Shown here one piece after another: positions 41,729 to 49,788 of a stretch of 52,741 nucleotides of DNA. The stretch is from positions 1 through 52,741 of the forward strand of contig JAKPQM010000018.1 of NCBI GenBank assembly GCA_029546925.1. The letters are read 5' to 3'. Under the pieces are notes generated by a model. The model was not told where the DNA came from, searched no databases, and was given only the letters and a program-made list of their open reading frames with translations. Origin of the DNA: Actinomycetes bacterium (GTDB lineage Bacteria; Actinomycetota; Coriobacteriia; Coriobacteriales; Atopobiaceae). Both the position numbers and the translations under genes were made by a program. The stretch's first letter is position 1; each line of letters opens with the position of its first letter.

Positions 41729-42652
41729 ATGACGGACTCGGACTCGGATAGGCAGTCTCTCTCTTGGAAGCTCCGTTCGCTGGTGGGGGAGGAGCGGGTG
41801 CTCGCCGACGAGCCCATGAGCAGGCACACCACGTTTGAGATCGGGGGCCCTGCGGCGTTCTACGTCATTCCAGACGATCCCGAGGAGATCCGCGACTGCA
41901 TCGAGGCTTGCCGTGCGGCGGACATGCCGTTCTTCGTGCTGGGCGCAGGATCCAACCTGCTTGTATCGGATGATGGTTTCGATGGCGTGGTCATCGGGCT
42001 TGCCCACGATCTTGTGGGGGTCACCCTCGATGGATCCGAGATGTGCTGCCAAGCAGGCGTGGCATTGCGTGAGGCGAGCGAGATGGCCTGCGAGTTGGGT
42101 CTTGCGGGCCTCGAATTCGCCTGCGGCATACCCGGCAGCGTGGGCGGCGCATGCTACATGAACGCGGGCGCCTATGGCGGCTGCATGGCCGACGTGCTCA
42201 AATCTGTGCGCGTCATACGAGCGGATGGGAGCTTCGACACGCTCGATGTCGACGAGCTCGACTTGGGGTATCGCCAGAGCCGTATCGCCGATGAGGGCAT
42301 GGTGGTTGTCTCTGCGACCTTCGGCCTGCATGCGGGCGACCCCGATGATATCCGCGCCAAGATGGATGACTTCACTGCCCGACGTGCGGAGAAGCAGCCG
42401 CTCGAGCTTCCAAGCGCCGGCTCCACCTTCAAGCGCCCCGAAGGCTATTTCGCAGGCAAGCTCATCTCCGATGCGGGTCTCAAGGGTTTCCAGATAGGCG
42501 GTGCCGCAGTTTCGACCAAGCATGCGGGTTTCGTGGTCAATACGGGCGGTGCGACGGCGGCAGACGTGCGTGCGTTGATCGCCCACGTGCAGGATGAGGT
42601 TGAGGAGCAGTCCGGCGTGCGTCTCGAGCCCGAGGTACGCCTTCTCGGCTAG
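41729..42652 (+). CDS. murB: UDP-N-acetylenolpyruvoylglucosamine reductase
   Basis: 307 residues from the ATG at 41729; a GAAGG just upstream is too close to be ideal, and the open frame reaches back 53 more codons without homology. MurB reduces UDP-GlcNAc-enolpyruvate to UDP-MurNAc using FAD in the cytoplasm. FAD-binding blocks are present (GAGSNLLVSDDGFDGVVI, ACGIPGSVGGACYMNAGAYGG), as is the catalytic Ser loop (PSAGSTFKRP) and the C-terminal Glu in LEPEVRLLG. It is divergent from the LacI-type gene. Confidence 0.94.
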   Translation: MTDSDSDRQSLSWKLRSLVGEERVLADEPMSRHTTFEIGGPAAFYVIPDDPEEIRDCIEACRAADMPFFVLGAGSNLLVSDDGFDGVVIGLAHDLVGVTLDGSEMCCQAGVALREASEMACELGLAGLEFACGIPGSVGGACYMNAGAYGGCMADVLKSVRVIRADGSFDTLDVDELDLGYRQSRIADEGMVVVSATFGLHAGDPDDIRAKMDDFTARRAEKQPLELPSAGSTFKRPEGYFAGKLISDAGLKGFQIGGAAVSTKHAGFVVNTGGATAADVRALIAHVQDEVEEQSGVRLEPEVRLLG

Positions 42653-42687
42653 CCCCCTTCCGCTGGTCGGGGTCGCCTCGTATACAG

Positions 42688-42724
42688 TTTGCTAAGATGA
42701 GCAAATCTTGCGAAGCATAGCAAA
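42688..42724 (+). promoter_or_regulatory. Tandem palindromes over the promoter of the second AAA ATPase gene
   Basis: TTTGCTAAGATGAGCAAA (42688-42705) is a palindrome with 6-bp arms. CTTGCGAAGCATAGCAAA (42707-42724), one 19-base period further, matches it at 13 of 18 positions, and a weaker third copy may follow. The first copy contains TGCTAAGAT, an extended -10. The pattern mirrors the palindromes before the ATPase at 5371 and the AbiEi-type gene. Confidence 0.6.
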
Positions 42725-42787
42725 ATATGCGAAAATCAAAGCAGTTACTCCCGACTGTCCGCAGCAGCACCGAGAGGAGGGCGAAGC

Positions 42788-43888
42788 ATGGCCCAGAGAT
42801 ACCTCAATCCCTTCACGCCGATATTCGGCAAGGTCCCGCCCTATTTTGCCGGGCGCGACCGCCTCATCTCCGATTTCTCCACCGTGCTCGTGGAGGAAGA
42901 GAGCAACCCGCTGCTGTTCTCGCTCTTCTCGGGGCCGCGCGGCACGGGTAAGACCGCACTGCTCCACTATCTCACCAACATGGCACGGGAGCGCGGCTGG
43001 ATAGGTATCAATACATCCGCCATCCCGGGGATGCTCACCGACATCCTCCAGCGCGCGTTATCAGATGGGGAGCATCTCATCGATTCCGAATCGCCGCAGC
43101 TCACCAGCTTGGGGATAAGCTCGTTGTTCTCGATCAGCTGGGAGAATCCGAAGCCCGATACGCCCAACTGGCGTTCGAGCATGATGTTCGTGCTCGATCA
43201 GCTTGCAGAGCACGATGCCGGCTTGCTCATCGCGGTCGACGAGGCCAAGGCGACTGCGGAGATGGTCGAGCTCGTATCGGTCTTCCAGCACTTCATAGGA
43301 GAGGGGCGCAAGGTCGCCCTGCTCATGGCGGGCCTGCCCCACGATGTCTCGCAGCTCCTGAGCCACGAGGACATCTCGTTCCTGCGACGTGCATCGCTCG
43401 TCAAGCTGGAGAACGCATCCTTGGCAGAGGCCTCGGTCGCTCTCAGGCGGACGATCGAGGACCATCGGCGCACTATCGATCCCGATGCTCTTGACTACGC
43501 TGCCGAGGCTTCGCTCGGCTATCCCTACCTCATCCAGCTGATCGGATTCAGGATGTGGGCGTGCGATCCTTTCCAGAAGAACATCACCCTGCGCGATGCT
43601 CAAGACGGGGTGCTGCTCGCTCGCGATGAGTACACGCGCGGCGTTCTGGTGGCAACGTACAGCAGCCTGTCTGCAGGAGACATCCGTTTCCTCGAGGCGA
43701 TGCTTGTCGATGAGGGACCGAGCAGCATGAAGGATATCGCCGAGCGCATGGGCGTGGCCGCCAATTACGCATCCAAGTACCGGTCGCGCCTTACCGAGCA
43801 GGGCATCATCGGCAAACGGGGACGAAGCGCCGTGGGCGTGGATCTCCCGTTCTTCAAAGAATTCGTCAAGAGCCAGATGGATGGCTGA
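42788..43888 (+). CDS. Stand-alone AAA ATPase with C-terminal winged helix
   Basis: 366 residues. NPFTPIFGKVPPYFAGRD is the usual start of this family, Walker A GPRGTGKTAL is at residues 49-58, and the Walker B strand is LLIAVDEAKA (about 145-154), where DE is followed by Ala-Lys. A sensor strand (VALLMAGLP) and lid helices follow. The last 80 residues are a winged helix (SLSAGDIRFLEAMLVDEGPSSMKDIAERMGVAANYASKYRSRLTEQGII). Its role is unknown; it resembles Orc1/Cdc6-like archaeal-type ATPases found widely in bacteria. GAGAGGAGG precedes the ATG. The tandem palindrome upstream fits autoregulation through the winged helix. Confidence 0.85.
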   Translation: MAQRYLNPFTPIFGKVPPYFAGRDRLISDFSTVLVEEESNPLLFSLFSGPRGTGKTALLHYLTNMARERGWIGINTSAIPGMLTDILQRALSDGEHLIDSESPQLTSLGISSLFSISWENPKPDTPNWRSSMMFVLDQLAEHDAGLLIAVDEAKATAEMVELVSVFQHFIGEGRKVALLMAGLPHDVSQLLSHEDISFLRRASLVKLENASLAEASVALRRTIEDHRRTIDPDALDYAAEASLGYPYLIQLIGFRMWACDPFQKNITLRDAQDGVLLARDEYTRGVLVATYSSLSAGDIRFLEAMLVDEGPSSMKDIAERMGVAANYASKYRSRLTEQGIIGKRGRSAVGVDLPFFKEFVKSQMDG

Positions 43889-43897
43889 GGCAGAGGG

Positions 43898-44614
43898 CTA
43901 TCTGGTCTCAGCCGGACCCTTCTTGGGCGGGTTCTCGAGCAGTTCGCGGGCCGTATCCTGCCACTTCTCGGCAGCCTCCCCGTCCTTCTTGCTGGCGTAC
44001 TGTGCGGCGAGCATGAGGGCATAGCTCACCTTGAGCGCATAGGGCGCCTCATCGAAGGCCGCTTCCATCTCATCGATATAGGCGTAGGAGTTGTTGCCGA
44101 AGATCTCATAGGCCTGCACGCATTCCTCGACGCGCTTCTCATGGCGTCCGTAGGACTGCATCTCATCGAGTACAGCCTTCGCGCCCTTGAAGTCCTCCTG
44201 CTGCATGTAGAACTGGAAGGCCTTGAAGAGCAGGTCATCGCGTTGCGCACGCGTTGATCTCATGGCAAGGAGCTGGTCGAAGGCTTCCATGGCCTTCTCG
44301 ACGCTTCCTTTGGCCATGAAAGCGTTCAGACGCAGGTAGGTGCGGTTGTATGCGGGGATGAAGAAGCGCGTGAGCGGCTCGTCAACGGTGTCGAGGAATT
44401 CGTCGTAGAGCTTGCTCGCGAAGAGATTCTGCAGCTTGTTTGAGATCATAGTGCGCGCAACCTGCACGACGAGGAGGAACGCGAGGGCAGCACCGAACAG
44501 GATGAAGCTGATGAGCGGCAGGGTGATGCCGGCAAAAGTCACGGGCTCGAACACGTTTCCTCCCAACAGGCGCTGTGCGAATGCGCGTATGTCAGTATCA
44601 TAATCCACTCTCAT
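43898..44614 (-). CDS. Membrane-anchored helical (TPR-like) protein
   Basis: 238 residues from the ATG at 44614; the open frame extends 69 codons further, through a dispersed repeat, which is why I reject the longer start. A single membrane helix is near residues 25-55 (TLPLISFILFGAALAFLLVVQVA). The rest is helix pairs resembling tetratricopeptide-type repeats (KAMEAFDQLLAMRSTRAQRDDLLFKAFQFYMQQEDFKGAKAVLDEM, then the DEAPYALKVSYALMLAAQYASKKD pair). The family is not recognised. It ends 10 bases from the convergent ATPase gene. Confidence 0.75.
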   Translation of the reverse strand: MRVDYDTDIRAFAQRLLGGNVFEPVTFAGITLPLISFILFGAALAFLLVVQVARTMISNKLQNLFASKLYDEFLDTVDEPLTRFFIPAYNRTYLRLNAFMAKGSVEKAMEAFDQLLAMRSTRAQRDDLLFKAFQFYMQQEDFKGAKAVLDEMQSYGRHEKRVEECVQAYEIFGNNSYAYIDEMEAAFDEAPYALKVSYALMLAAQYASKKDGEAAEKWQDTARELLENPPKKGPAETR

Positions 44615-44718
44615 CGGATCTGGCCGTGCGGGGAGGCAACTATCTTCCGCGCTGGGGCCGAGCGCATGCGATGCGGTTTGGCAGATGGGTTCCCGTTTCG
44701 CCCCGGGGATGGCCTGCT

Positions 44719-44784
44719 CCATCTGGATATAGGTTTTCAGACATAATTCCGCCCGATTCTGTCTTGAAACGCATATCCAGATGG
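44719..44784. repeat. Dispersed palindromic repeat, copy 1
   Basis: Two 25-base arms (44719-44743 and 44760-44784; outer part CCATCTGGATAT) match at 21 of 25 positions. Read on the minus strand, it aligns with the element at 48855-48914: the outer CTGGATAT and AACCTATATCCAGATG parts are shared. It lies between two minus-strand genes and outside both. It behaves like a REP-type or small mobile palindrome. Confidence 0.75.
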
Positions 44785-44857
44785 GATGGACGGGAATGCT
44801 GGGGATGCGATACGAACGCATGAAGGGACGATCGCCCCGTCGCTCCTCGAAAACCGC

Positions 44858-46393
44858 TTATGCGAACGCGAAGATCAGGATCGACATGCAGAGCGCGAAT
44901 GCGAACGCATACGGCGCGATGCGGCCGAGGATCTCGCCGTCCTTGCCGGTGAGATTGCATGCTGCGCAGCCGATGGCGATATTCTGCGGCGAGATCATCT
45001 TCCCCGCGCTGACGCCGAGCGAGTTGGATGCTGCGAGCCACAAGGGATCGACGCCGATCGATCTCGCCGCCTGCACCTGCACGTTGCCGAAAAGAACCTC
45101 GCTCGAAGTGCCCGAGCCGGTCACGAAGGTGCCGAGCGCACCCAGCAGGGGCGCGACCAAAGGATACAGATTCCCGAGCGTTCCCACGAAGAATGAGGCG
45201 ATGCTCGAGATCATGCCCGAGTAGCCCATGATCTTGGCGCATGCGAGCACGCCGAGCATCGTGACCACGGTCTTGCTCATCTGTTTGCAGGTTTGGACGA
45301 AGACGTGGGCCATCTCGGCAGGTGGGCAAGCTTGGATGGCACCGCCTGCGATACCGCAGAGGAATATCAGCACACCGGGGGTGTTTACCCACGAGAAGGT
45401 GAGCGTGGCGTCCGGGTCGCCCGCATAGATGTTGGCCGTGGTCTTGATCGACGAGAGCGGGCCGTTGATGGTGGGGAAGAGCTTGCTCGTGAGCATGAGC
45501 ACGACGAAGATCAGGATGAACGGAGCCCATGCGCGCAGAGCTTCTCCCGCATCGATGGCTTTGCCGGCGCCGGCAATCTCCATGCGGTGCTCCTCGGGTA
45601 CCGCGCGCTCCTTCATGGAGAGGGCGAAGGCGAAGGTGGCGATCAGCGAGCACACCGCGCCTACGACGTCGGGCAGATCGGCTCCGATGAAGCGGGCGGT
45701 GAGCACTTCGGGTATGGCGAACGAAAGACCTGCGATGAGGGTGACTGGAATCGCGCCGCGCAACGCCTTGGGACCTCCGCCCACAAGCATCACGATGAGC
45801 ACGGGGCATGCCAGCGTGAAGGGGAAGACCTGGAGCGCTTGGGTAAACGCAAGCTGTATCGGGTCGAGGCCCGTGATGGCGGCGAGCGTGGTGGTGGGGA
45901 TGCCGATGGAGCCGAACATCGTGGGCACGCCGTTGGCGATGAGGCAGGAGAGGATCGAGGTTATCGGGTCGAGTCCGAGCGCGACGAGCATGCTCGCGGG
46001 AATGGCCACGGCAGTGCCGAAGCCCGCCATCCCCTCGAGGAAATTGCCGAAGCACCAGGCGATGAGCAGCACGAGCACGCGGCGGTCTGCCGAGACCGAG
46101 CAGAGCATGCGCTTGATCGTCTCCATGGCACCCGTGTGCACGGTGAGGTTATAGGCGAAGACCGCAGCGATGATGACGATGACGATGGGCCAGATGGCCA
46201 TCGCGAATCCCTCGAGTGCGGCGGTAACCATATCGATTGCGGGCATGTTCCAGATGGCGAGGGCGCAGATGGCTGCCACGGCGAGCGCCCCGATACTCGC
46301 CTTGTATGCCTCCAACTTGAGGATGCATAGGCCGATGACCAACCAGATGATAGGGGCGAGGGCGAGCACGAACATGCCGAGGAGCTGTGCCAT
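44858..46393 (-). CDS. lctP: L-lactate permease family transporter
   Basis: 511 residues from the ATG at 46393 (GGAGG upstream; a longer in-frame TTG start lacks a site). Twelve or more membrane helices. Family blocks: GNFLEGMAGFGTAVAIPASMLVALGLDP, ANGVPTMFGSIGIPTTTLA, TGSGTSSEVLFGNVQVQAA and AASNSLGVSAGKMISPQNIAIG. These take up lactate or glycolate with protons. No lactate dehydrogenase gene is adjacent, and its promoter region (46394-46524) shows nothing distinctive. Confidence 0.93.
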   Translation of the reverse strand: MAQLLGMFVLALAPIIWLVIGLCILKLEAYKASIGALAVAAICALAIWNMPAIDMVTAALEGFAMAIWPIVIVIIAAVFAYNLTVHTGAMETIKRMLCSVSADRRVLVLLIAWCFGNFLEGMAGFGTAVAIPASMLVALGLDPITSILSCLIANGVPTMFGSIGIPTTTLAAITGLDPIQLAFTQALQVFPFTLACPVLIVMLVGGGPKALRGAIPVTLIAGLSFAIPEVLTARFIGADLPDVVGAVCSLIATFAFALSMKERAVPEEHRMEIAGAGKAIDAGEALRAWAPFILIFVVLMLTSKLFPTINGPLSSIKTTANIYAGDPDATLTFSWVNTPGVLIFLCGIAGGAIQACPPAEMAHVFVQTCKQMSKTVVTMLGVLACAKIMGYSGMISSIASFFVGTLGNLYPLVAPLLGALGTFVTGSGTSSEVLFGNVQVQAARSIGVDPLWLAASNSLGVSAGKMISPQNIAIGCAACNLTGKDGEILGRIAPYAFAFALCMSILIFAFA

Positions 46394-46524
46394 GGGGCCT
46401 CCGAGTTCGTTGTGTGACAATCGCGCCTATAAGTGTAGCCCATGGCATGCGTGTGCGGCAGCGTGCGATCGTGTCTGCGTGCCAAGTGCATGCCCATCTG
46501 CGCCATGCAGCGCGAAGAGCGTGA

Positions 46525-47949
46525 TCAGCGGCTTCCGAACCGCCTGCCGGATGGTCCGCGCCCCCTCATCTTCGACCCTGAGAACATCATGCGTTTGGGC
46601 CTCACAGCGGAGCGAGCTTGATTGGGGATAATGCGATGCTCGTCATAGGAGAACCCCGGCTGGTCCCAGAGGGGGATGAGCTTGCCGGTGAAGTACTCGA
46701 TCTCACGAAGCGGTGTCAGCTCGTCGGGTGCGACGAAGGTGTAGGCATGCCCGGCTGCACCGGCGCGGCCCGTGCGTCCGATACGGTGGACGTAATCCTC
46801 GGGGTCGAGCGGCACATCGAAGTTGATGACGGCGTCGATCCCGCTCACGTCGATCCCGCGGCTCATGATATCGGTTGCCACGAGCACCTGCACCCTGCCC
46901 TCGCGGAAGCGCTCGAGCGCTTTGATGCGCGCCTTCTGAGTGCGGTCCGAGTGCATCTCCTCTACATCGAAGCCCGCTTTTGCGAGGGCTTTGCGCATAT
47001 CGTCCACGCGTTGCTTGGTGCGGCAGAACACGAGCACGCGTTCGAGGCCCGAGCCCTGCTCTGCTCCTCCCGTACGGATGATGTCCTGCAAAAGGAGGGC
47101 CTTCTGGCCCTGCGTGACGGGGCAGAGGTGTTCCTCCACGGTTGCCGCGGTCTCGCCGACCCGTGCGATCTCGACGTATGCGGGGTCGTGCAGCATCGCA
47201 TCGATGGTGCTCCTGATGCTCTGGGGGATGGTCGCGGAGAAGAGCAGCGTCTGGCGTTTCTTGGGCAGGGAGCGCATGATGCGGCGGACGCTCGGCCAGA
47301 AGCCCATATCGAGCATGCGATCGGCCTCGTCGAGCACGAGTATGCGGATCTGCGACAGGTCGACAGCCTTGCGCTCCACAAGGTCGATGAGGCGTCCTGG
47401 TGTGGCGACGAGCAGGTCGCAGCCGCGCGCGAGGTTCTTCAGCTGCTGGTCGAAGCGTGTTCCGCCGATGACGATGACCGCACGCTGCCCGGTCTTCTCG
47501 CATACGGCTGAGGTGACGCGCTCGATCTGCTGTGCGAGCTCGCGCGTGGGGGTTACCACCAGCGCGAGCGGACTGTGGCCGCCTGCGGCGGAGGTTCCCG
47601 CGTCTTTGCGTCGTCTGCGGCTGCGCCTCCGCTTGCGAGGGGGTTGTCCGGCCTCGGCGCTCTTCTCTCCAACGTCTGGTGTCGTGTCAAGCGTCTCGGC
47701 TACCGCTTCGGATATGGGAGGCTGTCCACTGGCTGCAAACCCTGCGATGAGCTGCAGCACGGGCAGCACGAATGCTGCGGTCTTGCCGGTGCCGGTCTGC
47801 GCCGAGGCTACGAGATCGCGTCCCTCGAGCACGAGGGGAATAGCCTGGCTCTGGACGGGGGTCGGTTCTGCGAAGCCGAGGGACTCCACCCCGGAGAGAA
47901 TCTGCTCATCAAGCCTGAGCTCGGCAAATGTGGTAATCATGGTTTCCAT
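46525..47949 (-). CDS. DEAD-box RNA helicase with a basic insert in the first RecA domain
   Basis: 474 residues; the second Met at 47940 is an equally possible start. All helicase motifs are present: Q motif with GFAEPTPVQSQAI, motif I AQTGTGKT (50-57), PTRELAQQ, TPGRL, DEAD (VLDEADRMLD), SAT, the RecA2 blocks (VFCRTKQRV, TDIMSRGIDV, HRIGRTGRAG). Between motif I and PTRELAQQ, where related proteins have a short link, residues about 71-126 form a low-complexity insert with the basic run RKRRRSRRRRK. A short basic C-terminal tail (RGRGPSGRRFGSR) follows the RecA2 domain. Likely RNA remodelling or ribosome assembly. Confidence 0.93.
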   Translation of the reverse strand: METMITTFAELRLDEQILSGVESLGFAEPTPVQSQAIPLVLEGRDLVASAQTGTGKTAAFVLPVLQLIAGFAASGQPPISEAVAETLDTTPDVGEKSAEAGQPPRKRRRSRRRRKDAGTSAAGGHSPLALVVTPTRELAQQIERVTSAVCEKTGQRAVIVIGGTRFDQQLKNLARGCDLLVATPGRLIDLVERKAVDLSQIRILVLDEADRMLDMGFWPSVRRIMRSLPKKRQTLLFSATIPQSIRSTIDAMLHDPAYVEIARVGETAATVEEHLCPVTQGQKALLLQDIIRTGGAEQGSGLERVLVFCRTKQRVDDMRKALAKAGFDVEEMHSDRTQKARIKALERFREGRVQVLVATDIMSRGIDVSGIDAVINFDVPLDPEDYVHRIGRTGRAGAAGHAYTFVAPDELTPLREIEYFTGKLIPLWDQPGFSYDEHRIIPNQARSAVRPKRMMFSGSKMRGRGPSGRRFGSR

Positions 47950-47982
47950 TATGAGTTATTCCCAGGTTTTACGCTATGGGCC

Positions 47983-47991
47983 TGCTATGCT
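47983..47991 (+). promoter_or_regulatory. Extended -10 promoter for the amidohydrolase gene
   Basis: TGCTATGCT (TG-n-TATGCT) lies 35 bases before the GTG start at 48026, giving a leader of about 28 bases. The -35 is weak. It lies in the short divergent gap shared with the helicase gene. Confidence 0.5.
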
Positions 47992-48025
47992 CTTCTATGG
48001 AAATCGCCGCAGGAAGGACCTTCCC

Positions 48026-48823
48026 GTGCCCGTTATCGACATGCACGCGCATATCTATCCAGACAAGATCGCCCAGCGTGCGACCGAGAGCGTCGGGCTC
48101 TTCTACGATATTCCGATGAGCGCCCATGAGGGATCGGTGGCGTGTCTGATGGATCTTTGCGCAGATTCGGATATCTCGCATAGCGTGGTGTGCTCCGTTG
48201 CGGTCAAGCCGCAAACCGTGGCCCCCATCAACGACTTCATCGCGCAATCATGCAGCGCCTTGCCTCGCCTCAGGGGCCTCGCCGCCATGCATCAGGACTT
48301 CGAGGATCCGCAAACCGAGTTGAATCGCGCCAGCGGGCTGGGGCTTCTCGGTGTGAAGCTCCATCCCGACACGCAACGCGTCGACATGGATGACCCGCGT
48401 CTCATGCATGTGTATGAGATCTGCGAGCGTATGGGCCTGGCACTGCTCGTCCATTGCGGCGACTACCGCTACGACTATTCGCATCCGAGTCGCATGAAGC
48501 GCATCCTGCACGAGTTTCCGCAGCTTAAGGTGTGCGCTGCGCACTTCGGTGGCTGGTCCGTGCAGGATTTGGCGCTCGAGTACCTCGAGGACGAGCACTG
48601 CTTCCTCGACATGTCGAGTTCGATGAAGTTCTTGGGATTGCGCCGCACGCGCGAGCTCTGCGAGCTATACGGTTCCGACCGCATCCTCTTCGGGTCGGAT
48701 TTCCCCATGTGGAATCCGGTGTCCGAGCTGGAGCGGTTCCGCTCGATCGGCTTCTCCGAGTCCGATATGGAGCGCATGTGCTGGAGAAATGCCGAGCGCT
48801 GGTTGGGAATCGATATCGGGTGA
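48026..48823 (+). CDS. Amidohydrolase-related TIM-barrel metalloenzyme
   Basis: 265 residues with a GTG start; AGGAAGG lies about eight bases upstream, whereas the first ATG in frame would cut into the metal box. The H-x-H box is at residues 7-9 (DMHAHIYPD), then GVKLHPDTQRVD, LLVHCGDYR, VCAAHFGG and the Asp box LFGSDFPMW. This is the amidohydrolase-2 family (decarboxylases and hydrolases such as 6-methylsalicylate or aminocarboxymuconate types). Nothing nearby fixes the substrate. Confidence 0.9.
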   Translation: MPVIDMHAHIYPDKIAQRATESVGLFYDIPMSAHEGSVACLMDLCADSDISHSVVCSVAVKPQTVAPINDFIAQSCSALPRLRGLAAMHQDFEDPQTELNRASGLGLLGVKLHPDTQRVDMDDPRLMHVYEICERMGLALLVHCGDYRYDYSHPSRMKRILHEFPQLKVCAAHFGGWSVQDLALEYLEDEHCFLDMSSSMKFLGLRRTRELCELYGSDRILFGSDFPMWNPVSELERFRSIGFSESDMERMCWRNAERWLGIDIG

Positions 48824-48854
48824 GGCCCCAGCGCCGCACGTCTCGCTCGATCCG

Positions 48855-48914
48855 TCTGGATATGGGTTTCGAGACCGATAGCGGCAGTTTTTTGTCTCGA
48901 AACCTATATCCAGA
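48855..48914. repeat. Dispersed palindromic repeat, copy 2
   Basis: Arms 48855-48875 and 48894-48914 (core TCTGGATATGGGTTTCGAGA) match at 20 of 21 positions around an 18-base loop that ends in six T. It shares outer and inner sequence with the element at 44719-44784. It stands in the 260-base gap between the amidohydrolase and TetR genes. The T-run in the loop is not placed to act as a normal terminator. Confidence 0.78.
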
Positions 48915-49003
48915 TGCGACCGGGGGACGCCGGACATGGCGCTGGCGTATGCCACGCCCAGTCATCTATGGAGATTGTCGTTCGGCTCCTATAGCAAACC
49001 AAA

Positions 49004-49045
49004 TTATTTCTCGTATTGTGCAATAATTCTCAAAGTGAGAAATAA
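49004..49045 (+). promoter_or_regulatory. Inverted repeats upstream of the TetR gene, candidate operator
   Basis: TTCTCA-AAG-TGAGAA (49027-49041) is a perfect 6-bp-arm palindrome. TTATTTCTC (49004-49012) and GAGAAATAA (49037-49045) make a second, wider inverted repeat sharing a half-site. The region is AT-rich and ends 38 bases before the TetR ATG, a typical place for TetR-family autoregulation. Confidence 0.6.
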
Positions 49046-49083
49046 CGAGTGGATTAACGCGCGCGGTATCCTGAGAGGGGATC

Positions 49084-49788
49084 ATGAGAACCAGCTATGC
49101 GTCTGATACGCCTCCCGCGACGAGCACCGATAGGCGTGCGATCCGCACCCGTGCCGCGCTCCGCAGCGCCTTGGCGGCGGAGATCGATGCGATGGGCGAT
49201 CTGTCCCGCGTGACGGTGACGGCAGTGACGGAGCGTGCCGACGTCACGCGCCGCACCTTCTATTCCCATTACCGCGATATCCCCGGCTTGGTGGATGCCA
49301 TCGAGCGCGAGACGGTCGCCGAGTTCGAACCCGTTGTCGCCCGGCTTGCCGCCGTGCACCTTCCCGAGCTCAAAGCGGCTATCGATGCCGCCGAGCCCTG
49401 CCCGGGCTCCCTGGAGTTCCTGCGCTTCTTCAAGGAGCGTGGGAGCTACCTCGCTCCGCTCATGGGCCAAGGCGGAGACCCCGCGTTCGTGGAGCGCATC
49501 AAGGCCATGGTCCACGAGATCATCGCCGCCCGCGCCCTCGAAGGCATCGACGTCCGCGCCCTCGGCCCCTTCTTCGACTACTACCTCTCGTTCGCCATCT
49601 CCGCTGAGGCGGGCGTCCTCGTGCGCTGGCTTGCAGGCGGGATGCGCGAGAGCGTGGATGCTATGGCGCGTCTCATGACCGCGCTCATGTTCGTCCGACC
49701 GGGCGACCTCTACGGCACCCCCATCGACCTCGATATTCCGCGCTTTGCACTATCCGTGCTGCTGAATCAGGGAGAAAACCATGGCTGA
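49084..49788 (+). CDS. TetR-family regulator, co-transcribed with the activase gene
   Basis: 234 residues. HTH at about residues 18-65 (RRAIRTRAALRSALAAEIDAMGDLSRVTVTAVTERADVTRRTFYSHYRDIPGLVDAIE), the rest a helical ligand domain with the C-terminal TetR_C pattern (FFDYYLSFAISAEAGVLVRWLAGGMRES). GAGAGGGG precedes the ATG. Its last 8 bases overlap the start of the large activase gene, so the two are translationally coupled and this regulator probably controls its own operon. Confidence 0.92.
   Translation: MRTSYASDTPPATSTDRRAIRTRAALRSALAAEIDAMGDLSRVTVTAVTERADVTRRTFYSHYRDIPGLVDAIERETVAEFEPVVARLAAVHLPELKAAIDAAEPCPGSLEFLRFFKERGSYLAPLMGQGGDPAFVERIKAMVHEIIAARALEGIDVRALGPFFDYYLSFAISAEAGVLVRWLAGGMRESVDAMARLMTALMFVRPGDLYGTPIDLDIPRFALSVLLNQGENHG

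Noticed and set aside
44615-44821. Longer start for the TPR-like membrane protein
   Set aside because: The extra 69 codons run through the dispersed palindromic repeat and have no ribosome binding site.
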